Assembly (NCBI GenBank): GCA_020848055.1
Contig: JADLBB010000025.1
Location: forward strand, 1-15,943
Direction: 5' to 3'
Length of the DNA: 15,943 nt
Origin: Chloroflexota bacterium
GTDB taxonomy: Bacteria > Chloroflexota > Limnocylindria > QHBO01
A program made the translations under genes and the position numbers. Shown piece after piece: positions 1 to 6,908 of this stretch. The notes under the pieces were generated by a model, which had not been told where the DNA came from, did not search any database, and was given only the letters and a program-made list of their open reading frames with translations. The number at the start of each line of letters is the position of its first letter. Position 1 is the first letter of the stretch.

Positions 1-1183
1 CCTCGGTGCTGGTGGGGACAACGACCAGGCCCGCGTACGGGGTCCCGTCATCCACGCCGATCACGAAGGCCGCGTCATCGATCCACGCCGCAAGGTCGGC
101 GAGCTCGCCACCCAGCGCGGCCCCGAGCATGTCGTCGTCGGTACCGGTCGCCGGCGCGGCGCTGGCACTCGACGCGGCTTCGTCCAGGATTGCCCCCAGG
201 GCCGCGCCCAGGTTGACCGACTCGGAGTAGTACAGGGCAGTTCCGGGGACGTTGTCCGCCAGACCTCGGTCTCCGTTCTCGACCGCGAACGGCCCGGTCG
301 GCTGGTCGGTCGCCACGTCGAGCCCGATGCGGTCACCGCCCGCGGTGACGGCCACGGCACCGCGCAGTGGCTGGTGTTCGAGGAGCGCATCGAGTGGGCC
401 GGCGGACCCGTCACCGCCGGTCACCTCGTCCAGCGCGCTCGTCACGATGGAGGTGAGGTCGTACGTGGCGAACGCCAGCCAGTCCGATGGGAGGGCTGCG
501 GCCATCTCGGCGATGCCATCGCGCCGCGCCAGCGTGCTCGCAGGGTCGGCATGTGCATCGAGCAGCGCGACGATCGAGGCCTCGTCCGTGCCGAGCAGCA
601 CCTGGTCGCCGGCCAGCGCGAAGGCGCCTGGCTCATCGCCGCCAACGACGTGGATGGTCGTCCCATCATGCTGCGTATCGGTCACCGGCGGGGCGCCGTC
701 GAGGCTGCGCCAGCGGTCGATCGTGGCCTGTGCCGCCGATGCATCGGTCACGCCCAGCAGCACGACGGCCGGGGGCGTGCCCTTCGTCGATTCGTCGCCA
801 GTCACGAGGGTCGCGTCGAAGCTGGTGACCGCGATGGCCAGGTGGCCGTCGAACCAGGGGGCGACGTCGCGCGACCAGGACGCATCGACGCCCTCGTCGG
901 CGAGCATCCGGTCGAGGCGAGCGACGAGCTGATCATGCAGTGGCCGGTCGAGGTCGATGCCGTCGATCGGTCCGAAGCGGGCGAGCACCTCGCGCAGCGC
1001 CGCGTCCTGCGCATCCGACGGCTGCACGCGCACCTCGATGTACAACGGAGCCGACGCCGGTACGTAGGCGGCGGCCCCTCCCAACGGCACGCGACTGGTC
1101 AACAGGAAGCTCCCGGCGGCGACGCCGATCCCGATCGCGAGCACGGCAACAACGGCGACCGCGGCCGCCCTCCATGCGGTCAT
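1..1183 (-). CDS. DUF3352-like membrane-anchored protein, 3' end cut by window edge
   Basis: Reading the minus strand from an ATG at 1183 gives an uninterrupted frame of about 394 codons that runs off the left edge, so the C-terminus is missing. The N-terminus (MTAWRAAAVAVVAVLAIGIG) is a single hydrophobic anchor of about 20 residues. After it come a short linker, 'AAYVPASAPLYIEV' and a long soluble alpha/beta region rich in Asp, Ala and Val, with repeated patterns such as 'FALAGDQVLLGTDEASIVALL' split over two halves. This anchor-plus-'VPA.A.LYIEV' start is typical of DUF3352 proteins, whose function is unknown. The protein is probably outside the membrane. An AGGGA sequence lies 9 bases before the ATG. 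Several plus-strand frames overlap it, but they are Arg/Ser-rich mirrors. The frame is very likely real; the family name is less certain. Confidence 0.8.
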   Translation of the reverse strand, partial: MTAWRAAAVAVVAVLAIGIGVAAGSFLLTSRVPLGGAAAYVPASAPLYIEVRVQPSDAQDAALREVLARFGPIDGIDLDRPLHDQLVARLDRMLADEGVDASWSRDVAPWFDGHLAIAVTSFDATLVTGDESTKGTPPAVVLLGVTDASAAQATIDRWRSLDGAPPVTDTQHDGTTIHVVGGDEPGAFALAGDQVLLGTDEASIVALLDAHADPASTLARRDGIAEMAAALPSDWLAFATYDLTSIVTSALDEVTGGDGSAGPLDALLEHQPLRGAVAVTAGGDRIGLDVATDQPTGPFAVENGDRGLADNVPGTALYYSESVNLGAALGAILDEAASSASAAPATGTDDDMLGAALGGELADLAAWIDDAAFVIGVDDGTPYAGLVVVPTSTE

Positions 1184-1338
1184 CGGCTTCGGTCCCTGGG
1201 GTTGAGCACGTCGAGCGTCCCTCCTGCCGGCCGGCACCATGCCGGCGTCGGGCGCCAGCGTACGACGGATGCCGCCGACTTGCATCTGCGACCATCGGGG
1301 CAGGACTCGCGGGCGCGCCCTGCGCTAGGCTCCACCCG
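1184..1338. promoter_or_regulatory. divergent intergenic region between the DUF3352-like and EamA genes
   Basis: This 155-bp gap must hold the start signals of two divergent genes. On the minus strand TACGCT (1257-1262) could be a -10 box, but no convincing -35 box accompanies it. Downstream of it, at 1230-1246, lies a perfect 7-bp hairpin (GCCGGCA, 3-base loop, TGCCGGC) that would fall in the 5' leader of the DUF3352-like mRNA. The assignments are weak and rest on sequence resemblance only. Confidence 0.3.
1326..1331 (+). promoter_or_regulatory. -10 element TAGGCT for a likely leaderless transporter mRNA
   Basis: GCTAGGCT ends 7 bases before the ATG at 1339, so transcription would begin at or next to the start codon. 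There is no Shine-Dalgarno sequence, which fits leaderless translation. No clear -35 box is visible. The same GCTANNNT form occurs before three other genes in the window. Confidence 0.45.
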
Positions 1339-2175
1339 ATGTCCCCCACTGGCATGCTCGCCGGCATCATCGGCGCGCTCTCGTTCGGCGCCGGCGATTT
1401 CGCCGGCGCGTTCGCCGCTCGGCGAGCTGGGGCGCTGGTCGTGGTGGCTGGGGCCCACGCGGTCGGCCTGGCGGCACTGGTGGTCGGCGTGCTGGTCGTT
1501 CGGCCGCCGTTGCCCCAGATCGGTGCCATCGGCATCGGCCTGGCGGCGGGCGTCGCCGGCGTGGCCGGGTTGGCAGCCCTGTACCGCGGCATGTCGCTCG
1601 GCAACATGGGGCTGGTCACCTCGCTGGCCGGGGCGGGCTCCCTGGCGTTGCCGCTGGCGGCGGGGGTTGCGTTCGGAGCGACGATCACGCCCCTCCAGCT
1701 GCTGGGCGTGGCGTGCGCGGCGGCGGCGGCGGCAGCGGCCGGCGGGGCGTCGAGCGATGCCGTCGGACGCCATGCGCTGCTGCTGGCGGCAGCAGCAGCC
1801 GTCAGCTTCGGTGCGTGGTACGTGCTCCTCGACCTTGCGGCACGGGCAGGCGATCCGCTGTGGGCGCTGTCGTTCAGCCGGGCCGGGTCGGCGGCGATCG
1901 CGGCCGGCGTCGTGGCGGTGCGCGGCTTGGACCGCTCACGCGTGCCCGTGGGGATCGTCGTCGCCGCGGGATTGTTCGACGTGGGCGGCAACGTGATGTA
2001 CGTGATCGCCCGCGAGCTCATCCATCTCGGGCTGGCCGCGGCGCTGGTCGGGCTCTACCCGATCGTCACGATGCTCCTCGCCCGGGCAGTGCTCGGGGAG
2101 CATCTGCCACGGCTTGGCCAGGTGGGCGTCGGATTGGCGATGCTGGGCATCGTCCTGATCTCGCTCGGCGCGTGA
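1339..2175 (+). CDS. EamA/DMT-superfamily membrane transporter
   Basis: This 278-residue protein is almost wholly hydrophobic, with about ten predicted membrane segments in two halves, the usual layout and length of EamA (drug/metabolite transporter) proteins. The start 'GMLAGIIGALSFGAGDFAGA' matches the first EamA helix. The end 'VGLYPIVTMLLARAVLGEHL' followed by a Gly-rich last helix (GQVGVGLAMLGIVLISLG) is the typical C-terminal signature. An Ala run near residues 126-134 comes from a GCG/GCA codon stretch. The substrate cannot be read from sequence; relatives export amino acids or metabolites. The ATG at 1339 was chosen because the EamA homology starts there and a -10 box lies just upstream. 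It is divergent from the DUF3352-like gene and appears to be a single-gene unit, followed by repeats. Confidence 0.88.
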   Translation: MSPTGMLAGIIGALSFGAGDFAGAFAARRAGALVVVAGAHAVGLAALVVGVLVVRPPLPQIGAIGIGLAAGVAGVAGLAALYRGMSLGNMGLVTSLAGAGSLALPLAAGVAFGATITPLQLLGVACAAAAAAAAGGASSDAVGRHALLLAAAAAVSFGAWYVLLDLAARAGDPLWALSFSRAGSAAIAAGVVAVRGLDRSRVPVGIVVAAGLFDVGGNVMYVIARELIHLGLAAALVGLYPIVTMLLARAVLGEHLPRLGQVGVGLAMLGIVLISLGA

Positions 2176-2176
2176 C

Positions 2177-2232
2177 GCGAGTCGCCTGGCGCGGGTCGCC
2201 TGGCGCGGGTCGCCTGCCGCGGGTCGCCTGGC
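2177..2232. repeat. 14-bp tandem repeat, four copies
   Basis: Four adjacent 14-bp units based on GCGGGTCGCCTGGC start one base after the transporter's stop codon. Units 2 and 4 are identical; unit 1 has one change (GCGA) and unit 3 has one (CTGCC). A partial fifth copy (GCGG) follows. A period of 14 does not preserve a reading frame, which argues against coding. It may be a slippage array or a 3' mRNA structure. Confidence 0.85.
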
Positions 2233-2249
2233 GCGGTCGAACCGCCAGT

Positions 2250-2282
2250 CCGGTAAGCCGCCGGTAAGCGGCCGGTAAGCGC
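2250..2282 (+). repeat. 11-bp direct repeat x3 (CCGGTAAGCSS), possible response-regulator site
   Basis: CGGTAAGC occurs three times at an exact 11-bp period (units at 2250, 2261 and 2272). Direct repeats spaced by one helical turn are the typical architecture of OmpR/PhoB-family response-regulator sites. They lie 75 bp upstream of a small ORF with a signal-peptide-like sequence (2357-2479) and about 230 bp upstream of the E1 promoter. The repeat is directly visible; the regulatory role is inferred. Confidence 0.6.
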
Positions 2283-2356
2283 TGATGGAGTCAGATGGCA
2301 GAGCCGACCCGCGAGCGCCCTGCTCGCCGGAGGCCCCCAATTCGAGGTGCCACACC

Positions 2357-2479
2357 ATGCCCGGCCATCGGTCTCCGACCATCGTGCTCAAGACCGCAGC
2401 ACGGATCGCGAGCGCCCTGGCGCTCGCCCTCATCAGCCTGGCCGCCACCGGTGGAGGTGACTTCCCGCGTCTCCTATGA
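2357..2479 (+). CDS. possible small membrane or secreted peptide (40 aa)
   Basis: The ATG at 2357 is preceded by GAGGTG at good spacing. The 40-residue product has a short basic N-terminus (MPGHRSPTIVLKTAARIAS), a hydrophobic stretch (ALALALISLAA) and a short tail ending at TGA 2477-2479. It looks like a signal peptide or single-span microprotein, or the surviving 5' end of a lost secreted-protein gene. An in-frame ATG at 2285 would add 24 Arg/Pro-rich residues and has no ribosome binding site, so 2357 is preferred. The upstream 11-bp repeats could regulate it. I do not recognise a family, and the ORF could be fortuitous. Confidence 0.35.
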   Translation: MPGHRSPTIVLKTAARIASALALALISLAATGGGDFPRLL

Positions 2480-2508
2480 GCCGCGGCGGCCGGCGCGACG
2501 CTCGACGC

Positions 2509-2514
2509 TATGAT
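2509..2514 (+). promoter_or_regulatory. -10 element TATGAT for the E1/acyltransferase/glycosylase operon
   Basis: GCTATGAT is a close match to an extended bacterial -10 box and lies 50 bases before the ATG at 2565, leaving an expected leader of about 44 nt. No good -35 hexamer stands 16-18 bp upstream. It is the best promoter candidate between the small ORF and the operon. Confidence 0.45.
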
Positions 2515-2564
2515 GGGTTCCTTCCCGCCCTCCCGCCGAGCCGAGCCGAGTCACCGACCACCGC

Positions 2565-4832
2565 ATGACCTGGGATCGCGTCGCCATCGTCGAGCAACTG
2601 CTCGACCAACGCATCAGCACCGCCGAGCCGCCGGCCACGCGCCGAAAGGCCGACGAGCCCGTGCGCGACGGCAGCGACCTCACCGTGGCCGCCGCGCTGG
2701 GCCTGCTGGAGGACCAGCTGGCCTCCCGGCAGATGGACGTGGCGGCGCGCGAATTGAAGAAGACGAACCGCAGCTTCTACACCATCGGCTCCGCCGGGCA
2801 CGAGAACAACGCGGTCGTCGGCGCTCGGACGAGGATCGACGACCCGGCGTTCCTGCATTACCGCTCAGGCGCCTTCTTCATGGCCCGTGCCCGGAAACTC
2901 GCCGGCAGCACGCCGGTGATGGACACGATGCTCGGGGTGGTGGCATCGGCGGAGGACCCGATCGCACAGGGCCGACACAAGGTGTGGGGCAGCCGCGCCA
3001 TGTGGATCCCGCCGCAGACGAGCACGATCGCCAGCCACCTGTCCAAGGCCATGGGCCTCGCGTTCAGCCTGGCGCGCGCACGCCGGGTCGGGGTGGCGAC
3101 CGAGCTGCCCGACGACGCCATCGTGGTCTGCTCGTTCGGCGACGCCAGCGCCAATCACGCGACGGCGCTGTCGGCCATCAACACCGCGCGCTACGCGGTG
3201 CGCATGGGCCTGCCCATGCCGCTGCTGCTGGTGTGCGAGGACAACGACACCGGCATCAGCGTGCCGACGCCATCGGGCTGGATCGCCGAGACCTACGGCA
3301 ACCAGCCGCACCTGCGATATGTCCTCGCCGACGGCGAGATCGACGCGGTGTGGGAGGCGGTTGGCACCGCCATCGACCACGTTCGCAGCACCCGGCAGCC
3401 GGCCTTCCTCCACCTGCGCACCGTTCGCCTGTGGGGACACGCCGGCAGCGACGCCGAGCAGACGTACCGTTCACTCGAGCAGATCGCCTCGGTCGAGGCG
3501 CGCGATCCGCTGGCCCGCAATGCCGCTCGCCTGATCGAACTGGGCGCCACGACGCCCGAGGAGCTGGCCGACCTGGTGCGCGAGACGCGCGAGCGCGTCC
3601 TGGCGGTCGCCGAGGAGGCAGCCGGGCGACCGCGCCTGGAGACGACCGACGACGTGGTCGGGCCGATGGCGCCCTACCATCCCGATCGCGTGCGCGCCCG
3701 CGCTGCGGAGCCGGTGCTGCCGGCGGAGGCCAGGCGTGAGGCGTTCGGCGGCACGCTGCCCGAGGACGCGACGACGCCCAACGCCCGGACGCTGGCGGGC
3801 TGCCTGAACGCGGCGCTGGCCGACGAGCTGCTGCGCCGGCCAGAGCTGCTGCTGTTCGGCGAGGACGTGGGACGCAAGGGCGGCGTGTACAACGTGACCA
3901 ACGGCCTGGCCAAGCGCTTCGGGCCGGCCCGCGTGTTCGACACGCTGCTCGACGAGACGAGCATCCTGGGGATCGCGCAGGGGGCGGCGCAGATCGGCCT
4001 GCTGCCGGTGCCGGAGATCCAGTACCTGGCCTACATCCACAACGCGCTGGACCAGTTGCGCGGTGAGGCGGCCTCGCTGCGCTTCTTCAGTTCCGGCCAG
4101 TTCGCCAACCCGATGGTCGTGCGCGTCGCCGGACTGGCCTACCAGAAGGGGTTCGGCGGCCATTTCCACAACGACAACTCGGTCGGTGCCCTGCGCGACA
4201 TCCCGGGCCTGGTGTTGGCCGTACCGTCGCGTGGCGACGATGCCGCGCGCATGTTCCGCGGCGCCGTCGCGATGGCGGCAGAGGACGAGCGCGTCGTGGT
4301 CTTCCTGGAGCCTATCGCGCTGTACCACGAGAAGGATCTGCATGCCGATGGCGACGGTGGCTGGCTCAGCGACTACCCGGCTCCGCCCGAGGTGCTGCTG
4401 CCGGGCGAGGTCGGCATCGGCGGCCGGACCGAGGGTGATGCCGACCTGCTGCTGGTCAGCTACGCCAACGGCTATCGGCTGGGCCTGCAGGCCGCCCGAC
4501 AGTTGGCCGACGAGCACGACCTGCGCGCGCGGGTCATGGACCTGCGCTGGCTCAACCCACTGCCGTTCGAGGCAATCCGCGCCCACGCCGCCGAGGTCGG
4601 CAGCGTGGTGGTGGTGGACGAGTGCCGCTCCACCGGCGGCGGCGTGGCCGACGCGATCATCGCGAACCTGGCCGAAGGCCGGATCGGCCGGCGGCTCGGA
4701 TCGGTCCGTGCGGTGGATTCGTTCGTTCCGCTCGGCCCGGCAACGAGTGCGGTCCTGGTCGGCGTCGACCAGGTTGTGGCCGCAGCACTGGCCGCTGTCG
4801 ATCGTCATCGGGCCGGCGGGGCCGCTCGATGA
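2565..4832 (+). CDS. fused E1-alpha/E1-beta 2-oxoacid dehydrogenase (branched-chain type)
   Basis: This 755-residue protein joins both E1 subunits of a thiamin-diphosphate 2-oxoacid dehydrogenase, the component that decarboxylates a 2-oxoacid and hands the acyl group to lipoyl-E2. The alpha half (about 65-380) shows 'YTIGSAGHENNAVVG', 'DPAFLHYRSGAFF', a ThDP/metal motif GDAS (192-195) ending in EDND (225-228), and the active-site loop around GHAGSD (291-296). The beta half (about 405-750) shows 'LLFGEDVGRKGGVYNVT', 'PVPEIQYLAYIHNALDQLRG' and GGHFHNDNS (531-539) in place of the usual HSQ. The ThDP motif normally reads GDG or GEG with NN, so GDA and ND are deviations. No E2 or E3 gene is present. 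The next gene overlaps by ATGA. The start at 2565 has a poor ribosome binding site but fits the promoter. The 2-oxoacid substrate is unknown. Confidence 0.88.
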   Translation: MTWDRVAIVEQLLDQRISTAEPPATRRKADEPVRDGSDLTVAAALGLLEDQLASRQMDVAARELKKTNRSFYTIGSAGHENNAVVGARTRIDDPAFLHYRSGAFFMARARKLAGSTPVMDTMLGVVASAEDPIAQGRHKVWGSRAMWIPPQTSTIASHLSKAMGLAFSLARARRVGVATELPDDAIVVCSFGDASANHATALSAINTARYAVRMGLPMPLLLVCEDNDTGISVPTPSGWIAETYGNQPHLRYVLADGEIDAVWEAVGTAIDHVRSTRQPAFLHLRTVRLWGHAGSDAEQTYRSLEQIASVEARDPLARNAARLIELGATTPEELADLVRETRERVLAVAEEAAGRPRLETTDDVVGPMAPYHPDRVRARAAEPVLPAEARREAFGGTLPEDATTPNARTLAGCLNAALADELLRRPELLLFGEDVGRKGGVYNVTNGLAKRFGPARVFDTLLDETSILGIAQGAAQIGLLPVPEIQYLAYIHNALDQLRGEAASLRFFSSGQFANPMVVRVAGLAYQKGFGGHFHNDNSVGALRDIPGLVLAVPSRGDDAARMFRGAVAMAAEDERVVVFLEPIALYHEKDLHADGDGGWLSDYPAPPEVLLPGEVGIGGRTEGDADLLLVSYANGYRLGLQAARQLADEHDLRARVMDLRWLNPLPFEAIRAHAAEVGSVVVVDECRSTGGGVADAIIANLAEGRIGRRLGSVRAVDSFVPLGPATSAVLVGVDQVVAAALAAVDRHRAGGAAR

Positions 4833-5833
4833 GCCGGGCCGCGGTCGTCTTCCCAGGCCAGGGCGCGTACGGGCCAGGCTCGCTCGGCTCGTTGAGCGGC
4901 AGCCATCCGTGGGTGCGCCGTGCAGACGACCTGCGCGCCGACCTCGGCCTGGAGCCGCTGTCGGCCCTCGACGCCGCCAAGCGCTTCGACCCGGCCCGCC
5001 ACCTGCGGCCGTCGAATGCCTGGCCGATGATCATGCTGGCGGGGCTGCTTGACGCCGAGCGCATCGCTGACGATCACGAGGTGGTGGCAGTCACGGCCAG
5101 CTCCACGGGCTGGTACACCGCCCTGGTCGCGTCGGGAGTCCTCGGGATCGACGACGCCATCGCGCTCATCCAGGCCCTGGCCGCAGCAGCCGAGGCGCCG
5201 CTGCCCGGGGGAGGCACGCCGGCCGAGATCATCTACCCATTGACCGATGATGCCTGGCAGCCGGTCGATGAGCGCATCGATCGGCTGGACGACGCCCTTG
5301 ACGCGGCCGGCAACGAGGTCCACGTGGCGCTCGACCTGGGCGGATTCGTCGTCCTGGCCGGCGCCGAGCCGGCCGTCGCGCAGGTCGCCGATGCGCTGCC
5401 GCCGGTCACGGGCGGATCGCGATCCTATCCGGTACGACTTGCGGCGCCAGCCGCCTGGCACACCCCCATGCGAGCCGATGCCATCGCGGCGGCGGCCGCG
5501 TCGCTGCGCCCGATGACCTGGGAGCGCCCCAACGTGACGCTGGTGGACGGCCGCGGCGCTCGGTTCACGCCGTGGTCCACCGACCCCGACGACCTGGCCG
5601 AGCAGTCGATCCATCGCCACGGCGCGATGACCTCCGACCTGGCCGCAGGCCTGCGCGTCATCCTGCGCGAGTACGCACCCGATGTCGTGCTGCTCGCCGG
5701 ACCCGGTGGCTCGCTCGGCGGAGCATGTGCCCGGATCGTCGTCATGGAGGGTTACCGTGGGCTCCGCACCCGGTCCGCCTTCGAGGCCGCTCAGTCCGGC
5801 CCCGGCGCGGTGCTGCTCGCGCTCCGGCGGTGA
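4829..5833 (+). CDS. divergent FabD-like acyltransferase (malonyltransferase fold)
   Basis: This 334-residue protein begins with the FabD-type 'AAVVFPGQGAYGPGS' (oxyanion Gln11) and ends with the family's 'LAGPGGSLGG'. The nucleophile position is TASSTGW (89-95), where FabD has GHSLGE. Ser92 is kept, but the His before it and the Glu after it are lost. The catalytic His is present in 'PAAWHTPM' (His211). The Arg that binds the malonyl carboxylate (R117 of E. coli FabD, usually in 'LVxxRG') is replaced within 'IALIQALAAAAE'. So the fold and dyad are likely intact, but the acyl donor is probably not malonyl-CoA. The ATG at 4829 overlaps the E1 stop (ATGA), and the next gene overlaps its stop (GTGA), which implies translational coupling. 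A role in moving the E1-derived acyl group to a carrier protein or CoA is an inference. Confidence 0.78.
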   Translation: MSRAAVVFPGQGAYGPGSLGSLSGSHPWVRRADDLRADLGLEPLSALDAAKRFDPARHLRPSNAWPMIMLAGLLDAERIADDHEVVAVTASSTGWYTALVASGVLGIDDAIALIQALAAAAEAPLPGGGTPAEIIYPLTDDAWQPVDERIDRLDDALDAAGNEVHVALDLGGFVVLAGAEPAVAQVADALPPVTGGSRSYPVRLAAPAAWHTPMRADAIAAAAASLRPMTWERPNVTLVDGRGARFTPWSTDPDDLAEQSIHRHGAMTSDLAAGLRVILREYAPDVVLLAGPGGSLGGACARIVVMEGYRGLRTRSAFEAAQSGPGAVLLALRR

Positions 5834-6735
5834 GCGGTTGGCCGGAGCGAGTGGTCGAGTTGCGCGCGCCGCTGGACCTGGGCGCCACCCTGGCGCCGCT
5901 GGTGCACGGGCGCGGCGATCGGACGGTCGTGTTGACGCCCTCCGAGGCATGGCTCGCGGTCCGCACGCCGAGAGGCCCGGCGACACTGCGCCTGGTCCAT
6001 GGCGAGGGTCGCGTGCACGCCGTCGCCTGGGGCACCGGGGCCGAGCATGCGCTGGCAGGAGCGCCCGAGCTCATCGGCGAGTGTGACGAATCTTCACGCC
6101 TGGTGGCGGTCCATCCGGTGATCGCCGATCTGCAGCGCCGCCACCCCGGCCTGCGATTGCCGCGAACCGGACGTATCCTCGCAGCCCTGGTGCCGGCCGT
6201 CCTGGAGCAGAAGGTGACAGGCACCGAGGCGTTCCGCGCCTACGGCGCGCTGCTGCGCCTCCACGGCGAACCGGCACCAGGTCCGAATGGTGCATTGCGG
6301 CTGCCGCCCGACCCGCGGACCCTGGCCGGCCTTCCGTATCACGCCTGGCACAGCCTGGGCGTGGAGCGGCGTCGGGCTGACGTCATCCGTGGCGCGGCCG
6401 CACGTGCGGACTGGCTGGAGGCGGCCGCCACCGACACCGACCTGCTGGACCGACGGCTGCGCTCGCTCCCGGGCATCGGCCCATGGACGTCAGCAGAGGT
6501 GCGACGCGTGGCGCTCGGCGACCCGGACGCCATCAGCATCGGTGACTACCACCTCGCCAACGTCGTGGCCTGGGCACTCGCCGGCGAGCCTCGCGCGACC
6601 GACGAGCGGATGCTCGAGTTGCTGGCCCCATATGCCGGGCAACGCGGCCGCGTGCAGCGACTGCTCGAAGTTGGCGGCATCATGGCGCCCCGTCGCGGGC
6701 CGCGGATGGCGCTGCGCAGCATCGCTGAGATCTGA
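5830..6735 (+). CDS. AlkA-like DNA-3-methyladenine glycosylase (HhH-GPD family)
   Basis: This 301-residue protein should remove alkylated bases from DNA in base excision repair. The C-terminal half has the helix-hairpin-helix LPGIGPWTS (213-221) followed by 'ALGDPDAISIGDYHLANVV', where Asp239 is the expected catalytic aspartate of the HhH-GPD family. 'LVPAVLEQKVTGTEAFRAY' (121-139) is the usual family segment before the HhH. The N-terminal 90 residues resemble the AlkA beta-domain region (PLDLGATLAPL). The start is taken as GTG at 5830 because it overlaps the upstream stop as GTGA and gives a family-like length; no ATG fits better. It shares an operon with two metabolic genes, which is odd. 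A convergent tRNA gene ends 16 bp downstream. Confidence 0.85.
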   Translation: MSGWPERVVELRAPLDLGATLAPLVHGRGDRTVVLTPSEAWLAVRTPRGPATLRLVHGEGRVHAVAWGTGAEHALAGAPELIGECDESSRLVAVHPVIADLQRRHPGLRLPRTGRILAALVPAVLEQKVTGTEAFRAYGALLRLHGEPAPGPNGALRLPPDPRTLAGLPYHAWHSLGVERRRADVIRGAAARADWLEAAATDTDLLDRRLRSLPGIGPWTSAEVRRVALGDPDAISIGDYHLANVVAWALAGEPRATDERMLELLAPYAGQRGRVQRLLEVGGIMAPRRGPRMALRSIAEI

Positions 6736-6751
6736 GCCGGCGCCGATCTGT

Positions 6752-6827
6752 TGGCGTCCCCGGCAGGATTCGAACCTGCGACATGCCGCTTAGAAGGCGG
6801 CCGCTCTGTCCTCTGAGCTACGGGGAC
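6752..6827 (-). tRNA. tRNA-Arg (anticodon UCU), CCA encoded
   Basis: Read on the minus strand, the 7-bp acceptor stem GTCCCCG/CGGGGAC pairs perfectly. The anticodon stem is GCCGC/GCGGC, closing the loop CTTCTAA with anticodon TCT (reads AGA/AGG). The T arm is GCAGG-TTCGAAT-CCTGC. The discriminator base is G and the 3' CCA is encoded, giving 76 nt in total. The gene is convergent with the glycosylase gene and divergent from the 99-residue ORF. Confidence 0.97.
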
Positions 6828-6836
6828 CCGCCGGCA

Positions 6837-6866
6837 AGCATACCGATGCGAGCGATGGCTCTCCAA
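6837..6866 (-). promoter_or_regulatory. promoter of the tRNA-Arg gene
   Basis: On the minus strand TTGGAG (6861-6866) and TATGCT (6837-6842) are separated by 18 bp. Transcription would begin about 3 nt before the mature tRNA 5' end at 6827. The -35 match is partial; position relative to the tRNA supports it. Confidence 0.45.
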
Positions 6867-6893
6867 TCGGCGCGCGGCGCATCGGCCGTTCGC

Positions 6894-6899
6894 TAGACT
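6894..6899 (+). promoter_or_regulatory. -10 element TAGACT upstream of the 99-aa ORF
   Basis: GCTAGACT ends 9 bases before the ATG at 6909, so the transcript would have no leader or one of about 2-3 nt. No Shine-Dalgarno sequence is present, consistent with leaderless translation. It supports the chosen start of the downstream gene. Confidence 0.5.
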
Positions 6900-6908
6900 G
6901 ACCCCGAC

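Noticed and set aside
374..1996. 540-codon plus-strand frame across two genes
   Set aside because: It lies antisense to the DUF3352-like gene and in another frame of the transporter; its product is Arg/Gly/His-rich with no domain.
933..2021. 362-codon minus-strand frame
   Set aside because: Low-complexity Ala/Pro/Arg product opposite the clear EamA gene.
2177..2282. CRISPR array
   Set aside because: Repeats are 14 and 11 bp with no unique spacers, and there are no cas genes.
3471..4808. 445-codon minus-strand frame opposite the E1 gene
   Set aside because: Gln/Arg/His-rich mirror of a well-conserved gene, a common artefact at this GC content.
6752..6827. tRNA used as an integration site for a mobile element
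   Set aside because: No integrase, no duplicated tRNA 3' end, and no composition change were seen nearby.
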